64,000 bases of DNA from Calothrix sp. PCC 7716. Lineage in GTDB: Bacteria; Cyanobacteriota; Cyanobacteriia; Cyanobacteriales; Nostocaceae. Below the pieces are notes generated by a model. It was given only the letters and a program-made list of their open reading frames with translations, was not told the DNA's origin and searched no databases. The position numbers and the translations under genes are program-made. The stretch lies in the NCBI RefSeq assembly GCF_019977735.1, contig NZ_AP025018.1, positions 4,402,001 to 4,466,000 of the forward strand, in the 5' to 3' direction. Positions 9,285 to 18,776 of the stretch are shown here, in pieces; position 1 is the stretch's first letter; every line of letters starts with the position of its first letter.

Positions 9285-9986
9285 TCAACCTATTGATGCG
9301 ACCCAACCACCTACCCAAATTCCTGTATAAAACCTTATTACATTTGTGAAACCAGCTTGCTGCAATAATTCATAAACACGCGCTTCTTCTACTGGATAAA
9401 TACCTTTTTCAAAAGTGGCAATCATTTCTTTTATATTTGCTTCAGTTCTTCCCATTTCTTGCCAGTAGGATTGTATGTAGGTAATTATCCGTTCAAATTC
9501 GGGGGCGCCTTTTTTACCAAATATATCAACTAAAATGAAAGGCGCCCCCTGTTTTAAGCGTTGAGCAATACTTTGTAAAAAGGCTAACTTACTATCATCG
9601 GGAATGAAATGCATTACCAAAATCGATGTTGCTGCGTCGTATAAAGGTGTTGATGGTAATTCGTGTGTGTAGGTTTGTTGTAATGTGATACGTTCTGATA
9701 AATTATGCTGCTCGATTTTCGTGCGTGCTATTTGTAGCATGTTGGCACTAGGGTCGATGCCTAGAAATGACCATTGTGGGTTACTTTGGCTGTAATGTAT
9801 CAATTCCATTCCGGTTCCGGCGCCTACTATTAGTAGGTTTGCGGTTTTGGGTAGGTGAGATTTTAAGATTGATAGTGCCATTGTATGCATTGCTTCGTAA
9901 CCTGGTAAAGCAATGCGCGCCATTTCATCGTATTCGCTGGTTGGCACTGTTGGGTTTGTATCAAAATCAATGGTGGGTTTTTGCAT
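9285..9986 (-). CDS. Class I SAM-dependent methyltransferase
   Basis: A 233-residue Rossmann-fold methyltransferase. The SAM-binding motif I is LLIVGAGTGMELIHY (residues about 51-65). It is followed by an acidic residue at the end of strand 2 (FLGIDPSANMLQIA) and by a motif IV-like segment, AATSILVMHFIPDD. The pattern matches the generic methyltransf_12/25 families, so the substrate cannot be predicted. The last codons abut the tandem repeat at 9211-9283. Upstream, toward hisG at 10082, lies a short spacer with a decayed repeat (GCATCCTTGCCCGCCCC near 10047). It is probably transcribed alone or with hisG. Confidence 0.85.
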   Translation of the reverse strand: MQKPTIDFDTNPTVPTSEYDEMARIALPGYEAMHTMALSILKSHLPKTANLLIVGAGTGMELIHYSQSNPQWSFLGIDPSANMLQIARTKIEQHNLSERITLQQTYTHELPSTPLYDAATSILVMHFIPDDSKLAFLQSIAQRLKQGAPFILVDIFGKKGAPEFERIITYIQSYWQEMGRTEANIKEMIATFEKGIYPVEEARVYELLQQAGFTNVIRFYTGIWVGGWVASIG

Positions 9987-10081
9987 GGGTTCTTGTGGGG
10001 TGGAGAGAACTTGCCAGGAGATTATTCTTCTGGCAAAGTTCGGAGCATCCTTGCCCGCCCCGTATATTTCATGTAATGGGT

Positions 10082-10720
10082 TTATACGGTAATCGCGTGG
10101 CGGGCTTTGCTGATTAATTCGTTCATGTTACCTACGTTTAAACGGTAACTTAATGGGTGGGCTATTAAACGGGCGGTACTTTCGTACAGTCTCTCGATTT
10201 CTATTAAACCGTTTTCGTGTAGGGTTCTTCCTGTGGATACTATATCTACTATGGCTTCGGAGATTCCTGTTATGGGTCCTAGTTCTACTGAACCTGATAA
10301 GGGGATGATTTCTACTGGTAAGTCAAGACTTTGGAAGTATTCACGCGCGCAGTTAACGTATTTTGATGCAACTCTACCGTTTGCTGGCAAGTCTAATGCT
10401 GAACGATACCCACTTGATTCTTTTACTGCTACCGATAATCGACAGTAACCAAATTTTAAATCAACTAGGTGAGCTACACTTGGTTTTTTCTCACGTAATA
10501 CATCGTATCCAACTATACCTAAATGTGCTTGCCCATATTCTACATATACTGGAACGTCTTGTGCCCTAACTAATAGCCCTTTAGCTTTTCCACTTGCATC
10601 GGGCAGTTGTAATTGACGAGTTCCTGAGTCTAAAAAAGCACTAAAATCTAGTCCAATATCTTGTAATAAGCGAATGCTATCTTTTAAAAGTCCACCTTTG
10701 GGCAATGCAACAGTAATCAT
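10082..10720 (-). CDS. hisG: ATP phosphoribosyltransferase, short form
   Basis: First enzyme of histidine synthesis, joining ATP and PRPP to give phosphoribosyl-ATP. Recognised by [10 protein letters not shown] at the N-terminus, the [11 protein letters not shown] block, and the PRPP-binding region [16 protein letters not shown]. At about 212 residues it is the short HisG form, which lacks the C-terminal regulatory domain and works with HisZ; no hisZ is in the window. I place the start at the ATG at 10720 because it begins the conserved strand. A GTG at 10741 would add seven residues. The gene diverges from the response regulator at 10756, so the promoters must overlap. Confidence 0.93.
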   Translation of the reverse strand: MITVALPKGGLLKDSIRLLQDIGLDFSAFLDSGTRQLQLPDASGKAKGLLVRAQDVPVYVEYGQAHLGIVGYDVLREKKPSVAHLVDLKFGYCRLSVAVKESSGYRSALDLPANGRVASKYVNCAREYFQSLDLPVEIIPLSGSVELGPITGISEAIVDIVSTGRTLHENGLIEIERLYESTARLIAHPLSYRLNVGNMNELISKARHAITV

Positions 10721-10755
10721 ACGAAGTAGGGGCAGGTTCACAGAAATATAATATT

Positions 10756-11439
10756 ATGAAAATCCTTTTGGTTGATGATGAAGTAGAGCTTACAGACCCT
10801 TTAAGTCGATTATTGACGCGCGAAGGGTATAACGTTGATGCTGCCTACGATGGATTACATGGTAGTGAGTTAGCGCTGAGTGGCGATTATAACTTGTTGA
10901 TTTTAGATTGGATGTTACCTGGAAAAAGTGGGTTAGAAATTTGTCAAGAACTCCGGCGCCAAGGTAAAACAACACCTGTACTATTTCTCACAGCAAAAGA
11001 TACGCTTGATGACCGAGTTAAAGGTTTAGATGCAGGCGCCGATGATTACTTAGTTAAACCTTTTGAACTGCGGGAGTTACTTGCACGAGTACGGGCACTA
11101 CTGCGACGTTCATCAACTACACAAGTTATTGAGGCGCCGACTCCGCGTTTAATTAAAGCTGATTTAGAATTAGATATCGAAAATCAAGTTGCTTACCGTA
11201 CTGGTAGAGTAATTGAACTATCAGAAAAAGAAAGTCAGTTATTACAATATTTTATGGAAAATTCAGGGCAGTTACTTACACACGCCCAAATTATGGAAAA
11301 TTTATGGAACGATACAGAGCAGCCAAGTAGTAATGTAATTGCAGCATTAATTCGCCTCTTGCGTCGTAAAATTGAGTCTACAGGAGAAACACAATTAATT
11401 CATACTGTTTATGGTAAAGGTTATCGTTTTGGTAATTAG
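10756..11439 (+). CDS. OmpR-family response regulator
   Basis: Two-component regulator with a receiver domain (residues 1-120) and a C-terminal winged-helix DNA-binding domain (about 130-225). The phosphoacceptor is D51 in LLILDWMLPG. The acidic pair is DDE at 7-9 and the conserved Lys is in DDYLVKPFELREL. The effector domain ends in HTVYGKGYRF, typical of OmpR/PhoB proteins. The N-terminal ELTDPLSR resembles the cyanobacterial manganese regulator ManR from memory, but this is not strong enough for a symbol. No histidine kinase is adjacent, so its partner is elsewhere. It is divergent from hisG with 35 nt between starts. Confidence 0.9.
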   Translation: MKILLVDDEVELTDPLSRLLTREGYNVDAAYDGLHGSELALSGDYNLLILDWMLPGKSGLEICQELRRQGKTTPVLFLTAKDTLDDRVKGLDAGADDYLVKPFELRELLARVRALLRRSSTTQVIEAPTPRLIKADLELDIENQVAYRTGRVIELSEKESQLLQYFMENSGQLLTHAQIMENLWNDTEQPSSNVIAALIRLLRRKIESTGETQLIHTVYGKGYRFGN

Positions 11440-11470
11440 TAGTAATTAGTAGGGTGGACTGAAGTCCACA

Positions 11471-12541
11471 TTACAAACACTCTTGTGGAACGGGCATCCC
11501 TGCCCGTTTGATATCCATAGATTTCTGCATTTTTTCCTTTAATGCTTGCGCTCTTTGATAAGCCTCTGTACGGTTATCATCAACTTCCACCCCAATCTCT
11601 TCAAGACTTTGAATGTAATAACGTAACCGCGCGCGCATAGCCCAAACACCCATCGAAGGAAAAATAGCTAGTAATAGTATTAATGGAGAAATTGGCAAAA
11701 ATGGTAGTTTGAATAGTCTTTGAATTTTTTTCATATTGATAGCAAAAGGATGTAAATTCTCGCTACCAACACAAACTACTGGAAGAACTGGAACCTGATA
11801 GCGCTGACTTAATTGCTCAAAACTAATATCAAAGTTTTGTAGCTGATAGCGTTTTTGCCAACCTTTTTGCGGTCCACGCAACCCTTCAGGAGCATAAAGA
11901 ATTACCTGACGTTCTTTAACAGCGCTTTCAAATGCTTTAAATTCGGCACGTATACCACCCAAAACGTTTGACCATCCTACAGGCAACCACCAAACTATCC
12001 AAGGATGTTCAAACAATGCTACTCCTGCAAGTGGTTTTATTGTCCAATTTCGTTTTTCGCTTAGTAAATATCCAAGAGTTATAAAATCCCAAGGAAAGCA
12101 CATTCCAGCATGATTCATAACTACTATTAGAGGTTCTGTTGCTGGTAAATTTTCAATTTGCTGTAACTCTGCGCGAAAATATTTTTTAATAATCGGTGTC
12201 AATATTTCCTGACGAAATGCCTGTTGATAATTATGATTAAACTCAGTTTGTTCGTTACGGGGTGAGCGACAACCTAAACGTAACCAACGTATTAATAAAG
12301 CTAAGTAAAATCCACCAGGAATAAGGAATAATCCATACTCATACCATTTCCAACCATCAGGGTCAGAATGGTAATGTTGCCAATGACGATTGAATAAAAC
12401 CAGCCATCCTGGAGGATACCATAAGCAAAACCAGTCAAACCAGCTATATTTATAGCCACTATTTCTATCACCCTCATTTGAAAACGCTTGTAACTGAGGG
12501 TTTATGACACTAATATAACTTTGCGATTTTTGATTTATCAC
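11471..12541 (-). CDS. Lysophospholipid acyltransferase family protein
   Basis: A 356-residue PlsC-like acyltransferase that probably transfers acyl chains onto a lipid or lysolipid at the membrane. The catalytic histidine is in VVMNHAGMCFPWDF and the glycerophosphate-binding block is LYAPEGLRGPQKG, matching the PEGxR motif. H to D spacing is longer than the usual HX4D, which points to a divergent subfamily. One hydrophobic segment lies near residues 68-85 and another near 280-305. The last residues (RAGMPVPQECL) are encoded by a dispersed GTGGAACGGGCATCC repeat at 11482-11506, so the C-terminal tail is repeat-derived. Confidence 0.8.
   Translation of the reverse strand: MINQKSQSYISVINPQLQAFSNEGDRNSGYKYSWFDWFCLWYPPGWLVLFNRHWQHYHSDPDGWKWYEYGLFLIPGGFYLALLIRWLRLGCRSPRNEQTEFNHNYQQAFRQEILTPIIKKYFRAELQQIENLPATEPLIVVMNHAGMCFPWDFITLGYLLSEKRNWTIKPLAGVALFEHPWIVWWLPVGWSNVLGGIRAEFKAFESAVKERQVILYAPEGLRGPQKGWQKRYQLQNFDISFEQLSQRYQVPVLPVVCVGSENLHPFAINMKKIQRLFKLPFLPISPLILLLAIFPSMGVWAMRARLRYYIQSLEEIGVEVDDNRTEAYQRAQALKEKMQKSMDIKRAGMPVPQECL
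11482..11506. repeat. GGGCATCCCTGCCC hairpin repeat at gene end
   Basis: This is CTTGTGGAACGGGCATCCC followed by TGCCCG, a hairpin of CGGGCA/TGCCCG. It overlaps the 3' end of the acyltransferase gene and may also end its transcript. Related copies lie at 9262, 18734 and 57468. Confidence 0.8.
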
Positions 12542-12684
12542 GATTTTATAACATATTCTACTAAATGCCGTTGATTTTAACTTTCTAGACTTGATTTAAG
12601 CCTCTTTCTATAGAGCTAATTTATATATTCTCTATTTTAAAGTAAATAAATATACTTCGCCACTGTTTAATTAATGTAAAAAAT

Positions 12685-12712
12685 GTAAAGACGTTACATG
12701 TAACGTCTCTAC
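12685..12712. repeat. 28-bp GTAGAGAC-type palindrome
   Basis: A palindrome with ends GTAAAGAC/GTCTCTAC and core GTTACATGTAAC. It has a single mismatch against perfect symmetry and lies between two divergent genes. The only other notable feature of the 12542-12820 spacer is its high AT content. Confidence 0.85.
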
Positions 12713-12820
12713 ATAATATTGATTCTTCGCATATTTATAATTGATTGTTAAAATCTTGTTTTTCGTTTCTCAATATGTTATTTATGTAGGCATTTAAAGA
12801 TACAGGTTGTAAACTGTAAC

Positions 12821-14446
12821 ATGCTGATAAGCAAAATCAAGAAGTTGTCACTGGATGAAACTTCTGGCTGGCGCCTTGTATGTGTACTCGCTGGCATTTT
12901 TTTTGTACTAGTATCATTTTTTGCACTACATCGGTTTTACAGCTTTTATGCTTCTTATGACCAAGCACTTTTTGACCAGTTGTTCTGGAACACTATCCAC
13001 GGACGTTTTTTCCAGGGTTCGTTATCGTCGGGTCAATCTAGTGCTGTTATTGCTGATGGTCAGATACATAAGGTTTTCTATAACCATTTAGGACAGCACT
13101 TTGTCATCGATTTTATATTATGGTTGCCAATATACGCTTTGTTCCCAACAGGCGCCACCTTAGTTATTTTACAAGTTGCTTTAATGACAGCAGGTGGTTT
13201 GGTACTTTATGCTACTTCGCGTCATTATTTGCCTACTAATATTGCTGTCTTAATTGTAGCTGCTTACTTTGGCGCCAATACAGTCATTGGACCAACATTG
13301 GCAAATTTTTATGAATATTGTCAAATTCCTTTGTTTGTATTTAGTATGCTTTGGGCATTTGCAAAACGTAAATGGTCATTGTTTTGGTTATTTGTAGCTT
13401 TAACGTTAGGAATTCGCGAAGATACCGGAATCACTCTATTTGGTTTTGGGCTTTACTTAATATATACTCGTCGTCACGCTAGGGTCGGAATTACTTTGTG
13501 TTTAGTTAGCTTTGCTTATGTGTCGCTAATAACTAATCAAGTCATGGAATTATTTTCTAATGATAATTCACGACTATATTTAAAAGGAATTTTTGGTAAA
13601 TTTGCTCCTGGTAATGATAGTCCCAGTACGCTACAAATTTTGTGGGGAATGATAACTCACCCAGTAGAGGTTTTTAAAAGTCTGTTCATTCCTTTTGATA
13701 GAAGGGTACGATACATGCTTAACCACTGGTTGCCTTTATTATTTGTACCAGTAATATCACCTACTGCTTGGATAACAATAAGTCCTCCTTTATTAGTCCT
13801 TTTAATTCAAGAGCGAAAACTTGCCCTCGGAGTGAATATTCGATATGCTTTAACTGTAATGCCAGGTATTTATTATGGCGCCATTATATGGTGGTCACAA
13901 AATCAAAATAAGTTTAATGCTTCTGTACAACGATGGTGGATTAGGTGTATAGTTTTATCATTAATTATTACTGTGATATCGAGTCCAAATCGTGCATTTT
14001 ACTTTTTAATACCTGAATCATTTAATCCTTGGGTATACACTCCATTAACTCGTCAGTGGGAACATGTAGGACACGTCCGCACGTTGATGAATAATATAAG
14101 TCCTTCTTCAAGCGTTTCAACAACAACTTATCTACTTCCGCATCTTGCCACCCGTCGTAAAATTGTGCGTTTACCTCATATCCAAATACAAAACGATTTG
14201 AAGCAAATTGAATATGTAGAATTTATATTAGCAGATGTATGGCGTGATTTACGCTACCAAAAAAGCTTTCAAAATGAACGAACTGATTTAGTTAATTTTG
14301 CTTCGTTAGTAGACAGATTGATTAATGAATATAAATATGGGATTGTAGATATTCAAGATGATGTGATACTGCTGCAAAAACAATTGATATCGCAACCAAA
14401 TGTTCTAAATAAATGGGCGAAATTACGTGCAGAATTACAAAAATAA
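12821..14446 (+). CDS. DUF2079 multi-spanning membrane protein
   Basis: A 541-residue integral membrane protein of the DUF2079 family, which resembles GT-C glycosyltransferases using lipid-linked sugars. Signature blocks are YASYDQALFDQLFW, FYNHLGQHFVIDFILWLPIY and EYCQIPLFVFSMLWAF. About ten hydrophobic segments run from residue 20 to 390, and the C-terminal 130 residues are soluble. The acidic residue in the first loop (YDQALFDQ) sits where the GT-C catalytic Asp is expected. That comparison is inferred, not measured. It is a single gene, ending at a bidirectional hairpin (14467-14487). Confidence 0.85.
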   Translation: MLISKIKKLSLDETSGWRLVCVLAGIFFVLVSFFALHRFYSFYASYDQALFDQLFWNTIHGRFFQGSLSSGQSSAVIADGQIHKVFYNHLGQHFVIDFILWLPIYALFPTGATLVILQVALMTAGGLVLYATSRHYLPTNIAVLIVAAYFGANTVIGPTLANFYEYCQIPLFVFSMLWAFAKRKWSLFWLFVALTLGIREDTGITLFGFGLYLIYTRRHARVGITLCLVSFAYVSLITNQVMELFSNDNSRLYLKGIFGKFAPGNDSPSTLQILWGMITHPVEVFKSLFIPFDRRVRYMLNHWLPLLFVPVISPTAWITISPPLLVLLIQERKLALGVNIRYALTVMPGIYYGAIIWWSQNQNKFNASVQRWWIRCIVLSLIITVISSPNRAFYFLIPESFNPWVYTPLTRQWEHVGHVRTLMNNISPSSSVSTTTYLLPHLATRRKIVRLPHIQIQNDLKQIEYVEFILADVWRDLRYQKSFQNERTDLVNFASLVDRLINEYKYGIVDIQDDVILLQKQLISQPNVLNKWAKLRAELQK

Positions 14447-14466
14447 ATTTGATATTTTTATTATTA

Positions 14467-14487
14467 GCCCCCCTGACCCACGGGGGC
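14467..14487. terminator. Hairpin between convergent genes
   Basis: GCCCCC (14467-14472) pairs with GGGGGC (14482-14487) around a 9-nt loop, between convergent stops at 14446 and 14495. No long T tract follows on either strand, so its strength as a terminator is uncertain. Confidence 0.5.
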
Positions 14488-14494
14488 ATTAAAA

Positions 14495-15892
14495 TCAATG
14501 ATGTTGAGTTTGTTGGTTTGAAGTAAATTTATAACAGTGGCTAACAGCAATTTTACGACTTTCAAATAACTCTTGCAGTGCGTAAATAATTTTCTCTGCT
14601 AAAGCATTTTCAAAGCTGGCAATAAATTCTTCACTAGAAATGTTGCCTAGAAAAAACTGTTTTGCCAAGTCACACTGATTTTGAATACCATCAAATCCAA
14701 TTAATTTGACAATAAATGTAGCGATAGGAGAGTGTTGTAAGTCGCTGTAGTTACTTTTAGCGCGTCCAAATTTCAGTAAATTCCACACTTCTTGTTCAAT
14801 ATTGTTTTTTATCTCACGGGGATTTACAACTTCTGGCAAGAAATGTTCAAGTCGCATAAAAGTAAAACCGCGCAAAGGCACTTCCCCCATCATAATGACT
14901 AAGGGAATGTCTAACCCTATGGTAAACGAAATCGCTTCAATCAAGGCAATGGTGACAAGTTTAGCTTTTAGGTATAGTTGAGCAATCTCAATATTTCGTT
15001 TGGCATAATATTCAAAAATATTATAAGTATGGCGCCGAGGTTCATCTTGAAAACAGCGAAAAATAACTTCAGGTTTGAGTGAAGCCATAAACCCTTCCAT
15101 TTTTTGAATAGCGAGTCTATAGTCAGCAACCGTATAAGCACCAGTAGCGCTAAGATTATGATTCGTTTCGGGAAGTAAGTTCCAGGTGTTTGCTAAAAAT
15201 CTTGCTGCACTTGGATGCGCGAAACTAGATACATCGCGGTTAGCGACACGCACACCTCTTTTTATGGTTTCACACAATTCAGCATCCGTAATAAGTAAGT
15301 AGAACTTCTCGTTTGTGAATTTTAAGCGTTCTAAAAGTCGTTCGCTTGCTGTTAAACCTTTTTCACACGCTGGACGAAATGGAATAGTCGCTTCGATACA
15401 CGCTACTATTTGCATTAACAACGACGCTCCTGCAAAAGGTTCTAAGACTTTTGCAGCAACCAAAGCGCTTAAAAACTCGTTTTGTCCTGCATAAGGGTTG
15501 AGAACTTGTCCAGAAACAAATCCAAAAACTGAAGTAACAATTTCAAAGATTGTGTCAACTGGTAAATCTGACTGACTGCGAATTGTTAGGCGCCCATTAA
15601 TTTCTTTGGTAAACGGAGAAATATAATAACCAACATTAAAATGAATGCTCCAGTCAACTTGTACATAAACAAGGTCATGGAATAATGCCGCCAAAACTTC
15701 AATTGGGTCTTTACTGCCACCGACTTCAAAAATATGTTGCGGAGTGTGAAAGAAGCGCCAAGGGCCCGTCATCGGCTGCACAATCAAGTCAGTAATATAC
15801 TCAAGCTGAGACTGCGGAATCTCCAATTTGAGGCTTTCGGTTGCCCAGGTCAGCCGCTTTAAGCATTTTTGATACGCTTTTGCGCTATCCAT
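14495..15892 (-). CDS. HD-like domain hypothetical protein
   Basis: A 465-residue protein without an assigned function. The N-terminal region carries FFHTPQHIFEVG followed by EVLAALFHDLVYVQVD. This is the spacing of His then His-Asp seen in the predicted HD-type metal hydrolases that begin 'RFYHTPEH'. The remaining 350 residues are mostly helical. An aspartate/histidine metal site is plausible, but the substrate is unknown. A phosphohydrolase activity on nucleotides is a family-level possibility only. It is convergent with the DUF2079 gene and separated from the aminotransferase gene by a repeat-filled spacer. Confidence 0.65.
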   Translation of the reverse strand: MDSAKAYQKCLKRLTWATESLKLEIPQSQLEYITDLIVQPMTGPWRFFHTPQHIFEVGGSKDPIEVLAALFHDLVYVQVDWSIHFNVGYYISPFTKEINGRLTIRSQSDLPVDTIFEIVTSVFGFVSGQVLNPYAGQNEFLSALVAAKVLEPFAGASLLMQIVACIEATIPFRPACEKGLTASERLLERLKFTNEKFYLLITDAELCETIKRGVRVANRDVSSFAHPSAARFLANTWNLLPETNHNLSATGAYTVADYRLAIQKMEGFMASLKPEVIFRCFQDEPRRHTYNIFEYYAKRNIEIAQLYLKAKLVTIALIEAISFTIGLDIPLVIMMGEVPLRGFTFMRLEHFLPEVVNPREIKNNIEQEVWNLLKFGRAKSNYSDLQHSPIATFIVKLIGFDGIQNQCDLAKQFFLGNISSEEFIASFENALAEKIIYALQELFESRKIAVSHCYKFTSNQQTQHH

Positions 15893-16046
15893 TTAACATC
15901 CTCGTATGAAACCAATTTAGAATAAAAAACTAGCCTGGGTAAGTGTTAACGTACACTTGCTTAGTTCTTCTCTATATATAAGCGAGGATTTATGTATCGG
16001 GTATCCGGTAAATTATGGAAAAATTACATCCGTATTTTCACGGAAG

Positions 16047-16180
16047 AGTGCTGAGTGCTGAGTGCTGAGTGCTAAGTGCTGAGTGCTGAGTGCTGAGTTT
16101 TATTCCTAACTCCTAACTCCTAACTCCTAACTCCTAACTCCTAACTTTACTCAGCACTCAGCACTTTCTACTCAGCACTA
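16047..16180. repeat. Heptameric short tandem repeats
   Basis: Runs of GAGTGCT (about seven units), then CTAACTC (about six units), then inverted CTCAGCA units. The GAGTGCT and CTCAGCA arms are complementary and can form a long hairpin. These are the short tandemly repeated repeats known from Nostocales. They fill most of the 288-base spacer between 15892 and 16181. Confidence 0.9.
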
Positions 16181-17380
16181 CTATGCAAAGGCTTCAGCTT
16201 TATAGCGAATACCAGCTTGTTTGAGGCGCCGCAAAACTTCACCTAAACGGTCACATTCCGAAATCAAGCTGACGCGCACGTACCCTTCACCACCACTACC
16301 AAAAGCATTACCTGGTGTTACCACCACACCTGTCTTTTGTAATACATCAAGTGCAAAATCAGTTGAACTCATTCCAGGCGGGCAAGGAATCCACAAATAC
16401 ATAGTAGCTTTGGTTTTCGGAACATCCCATCCTAATTGTGATAACCCTTCAATGAGGAAATCACGACGGGTTTGATAGCGTTTTTGCACCTCATCTAAGT
16501 AAGTATCTGGAAGTTGTAAGGCAGTTTCTGCCGCAGCTTGTAATGCCGCAAAAATACCGTAATCTAAATTTGTTTTGAGTGTTCGCAGTCCTTGAATAAC
16601 ATGACGGTTGCCAACTACAAAGCCAACGCGCCAACCTGCCATATTATATGTTTTGGACATCGTGTGAAACTCTACACCAATTTCTTTGGCGCCGGGAATT
16701 TCTAGTAAACTCGTAGGTTGATAGCCATCAAAAGCTAACTCGGCGTAACATAAATCATGCACCAGCAAAATTTCATACTTACGAGCAAAAGCAACTATTT
16801 CTTCAAAAAATTCACGCGGAGCAGTTGCCGCCGTTGGATTACTAGGATAATTGAAATAAAGAATTTTAGCTTTATGTGCGACCTCATCAGGAATTGCCGC
16901 TAAATCAATTAACCAATTATTTTCTGGCTTCAAAACTAAGCTATAAACGTCTCCCCCTGCAATTAAGGGCCCGCGAAAATGTACTGGGTACGATGGTGAA
17001 GGCACTAAAACAACATCACCTGGATTAATATAAGCTAGCGCTAAATGTGCCAAACCTTCTTTGGAACCAAGTAAAGGTAAAGCTTCACTATCCGAGTCTA
17101 ACTTTACACCATAGCGACGATAGTACCAATTTGTTATACAACCTCGAAAACTAGCAGTTCCTTCAAATGGTGGATAACCGTGATTTGCAGGGTTCTGTAA
17201 CGCTTTCACCGCAGCATCAATGACTGGTTGAGGTGTACTACCATCAGGATTGCCCATTCCCAAGTCAATCAAATCTAAACCTTGTTGCCGCGCGTTTGCC
17301 TTGAGTTCATCTAACCGGGCAAATGGATAAGCAGGTAAATTTTGTATACGTTCTGCGGACTTAATCCAACTTAAACTCAT
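16181..17380 (-). CDS. PLP-dependent class I/II aminotransferase
   Basis: Aminotransferase of fold type I, 399 residues, in the group annotated as aspartate/LL-diaminopimelate/alanine aminotransferase in cyanobacteria. The PLP lysine is in MSKTYNMAGWRVGF, the substrate-domain Asn in YFNYPSNPTAATAP, and the C-terminal arginine in GYVRVSLIS. The start overlaps the stop of the 17377-18561 gene by four bases, so the two are translationally coupled. Exact substrate choice cannot be read from sequence. Likely roles are alanine or LL-diaminopimelate metabolism. The 3' end runs directly into the heptamer repeats. Confidence 0.9.
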   Translation of the reverse strand: MSLSWIKSAERIQNLPAYPFARLDELKANARQQGLDLIDLGMGNPDGSTPQPVIDAAVKALQNPANHGYPPFEGTASFRGCITNWYYRRYGVKLDSDSEALPLLGSKEGLAHLALAYINPGDVVLVPSPSYPVHFRGPLIAGGDVYSLVLKPENNWLIDLAAIPDEVAHKAKILYFNYPSNPTAATAPREFFEEIVAFARKYEILLVHDLCYAELAFDGYQPTSLLEIPGAKEIGVEFHTMSKTYNMAGWRVGFVVGNRHVIQGLRTLKTNLDYGIFAALQAAAETALQLPDTYLDEVQKRYQTRRDFLIEGLSQLGWDVPKTKATMYLWIPCPPGMSSTDFALDVLQKTGVVVTPGNAFGSGGEGYVRVSLISECDRLGEVLRRLKQAGIRYKAEAFA

Positions 17381-18561
17381 TGCTCAACCTCATCACTCAC
17401 TCCCAACACCGAAACGCGACTCATCGTATTATTATCTATTGGCGCCGTCGTAGATACCATTGCTGCCATCAACTGTTCGGAGGAAACTTTAAACGGTAAT
17501 CTATGAATATCTGATTTGGGGTCGAGGGCAATTTCTACGGCACAAAGTAATTGTCGCAGAGTCACATCTCCCAAACCTAAATCATTTAAATTACGCGGCA
17601 AACCAATTTCTGTGTAAAACTTTAACAACTGTTGTCTTGCAGAGGAAGCGAGTTGGTTACCTTGAACCATCTCTTCTAAACGCAACTGCACCAAAATTCC
17701 AAAAGCTACTTTCTCACCGTGGATACTATGGCGCCCGCAAATATGAGTTAATCCATTGTGAACTGCATGTGCTGCAACCGTTCGACATTGGGCACCACCC
17801 AAACCACCAATAACTCCTGCCATAAGAACAGAAGCATCAACCACTTCGCGCCAAGCATCACCACCAGGTTCTTTGAGTGCTTGTAAGGATTTTTGGAAGA
17901 GAATATCGCGTAATACACGTGCTTGCTGAACGGCAGCAATAATCATAGTTTGCTCAGAATGCCCACTACTAACCGAAGCTTCATACCACTTGGCTAAAGC
18001 ATCGCCAATACCTGCTACTAAAGTCCGAGTTGGCGCCGTTTGCACCAAATCGTAATCTAAAATAAGCAAATCAGGACAGCGCGCTAACCCAACATCGTAA
18101 AGAAATGCTCCCTCATCCGAATAAACGTTAGATAGAGCAGTCCACCCAGCACAAGTTGCCGCCGAAGTTGGAACTGTTACTACAGGCACATCTAACTGAT
18201 AAGCAATAAGCTTCGCTGTATCTAGTGCTTTACCACCACCTACGCCAATAATTACATCACAAGAATGCTTTTTGGCTTCAGCACGTAAAGAAAGTAAACT
18301 AGCTTCACTACAATCAGGAGTGTAACAAGCACATGAGCATTGCAACGAAGAAGCATTCAAGACAGGCTTCAAAAAACCTTCAATTGCAGTCAGCGTTTTA
18401 CCACCAATAATCAAAGGACGCTTACCCAAACGGGCAATATCATCAACAGCAGCTGCCAACACTTGGGTACCGCGAATTACCTTCGCAGGGGCAACTGCAA
18501 GGAAAGATAACGAACTAGAAGTTTGAGTAGACAACTTTTCGGCTAAAAATTTATTAAGCAT
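17377..18561 (-). CDS. Iron-containing alcohol / glycerol dehydrogenase family protein
   Basis: A 394-residue member of the GldA-like metal-dependent dehydrogenases. The NAD-binding signature is VIIGVGGGKALDTAK. It is followed by VVTVPTSAATCAGWTALSNV, GIGDALAKWYEA (metal ligand Asp) and AAHAVHNGLTHI and HSIHGEKVAFG (metal ligand His residues). Known relatives oxidise glycerol or act as glycerol-1-phosphate dehydrogenases. The substrate here is uncertain. It is the upstream gene of a two-gene operon with the aminotransferase, overlapping by four bases, which hints at a shared oxo-acid or aldehyde pathway. The tandem Cys cluster near residues 75-83 (CSCACYTPDC) is unusual. Confidence 0.85.
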   Translation of the reverse strand: MLNKFLAEKLSTQTSSSLSFLAVAPAKVIRGTQVLAAAVDDIARLGKRPLIIGGKTLTAIEGFLKPVLNASSLQCSCACYTPDCSEASLLSLRAEAKKHSCDVIIGVGGGKALDTAKLIAYQLDVPVVTVPTSAATCAGWTALSNVYSDEGAFLYDVGLARCPDLLILDYDLVQTAPTRTLVAGIGDALAKWYEASVSSGHSEQTMIIAAVQQARVLRDILFQKSLQALKEPGGDAWREVVDASVLMAGVIGGLGGAQCRTVAAHAVHNGLTHICGRHSIHGEKVAFGILVQLRLEEMVQGNQLASSARQQLLKFYTEIGLPRNLNDLGLGDVTLRQLLCAVEIALDPKSDIHRLPFKVSSEQLMAAMVSTTAPIDNNTMSRVSVLGVSDEVEQ

Positions 18562-18733
18562 ATAACTAATTAACTAACAGTAACATTTCTGCATACTTTT
18601 TGATAAAGTTCTTAACTAGTAAGTATCAGCTTTCCATTTCTTTAATACATATGCATTAAGTTATACAGCAACTACCTTCAAGTAATATTTTATTTCAAAA
18701 TAATAAAAATTGTATCAGTAAACACAAAATTCT

Positions 18734-18758
18734 CTTGTGGAACGGGCATCCTTGCCCG
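18734..18758. repeat. GGGCATCCTTGCCC hairpin repeat
   Basis: Copy of the CTTGTGGAACGGGCATCC element, ending 18 nt before the stop of the Ycf51 gene. It is placed like a 3' hairpin for that minus-strand gene. Confidence 0.8.
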
Positions 18759-18776
18759 TCTCACATTCTGGTTTGC

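Noticed and set aside
10756-11439. Naming the regulator ManR or RppA
   Set aside because: Resemblance to ManR is from memory only and no sensor kinase is adjacent to confirm it.
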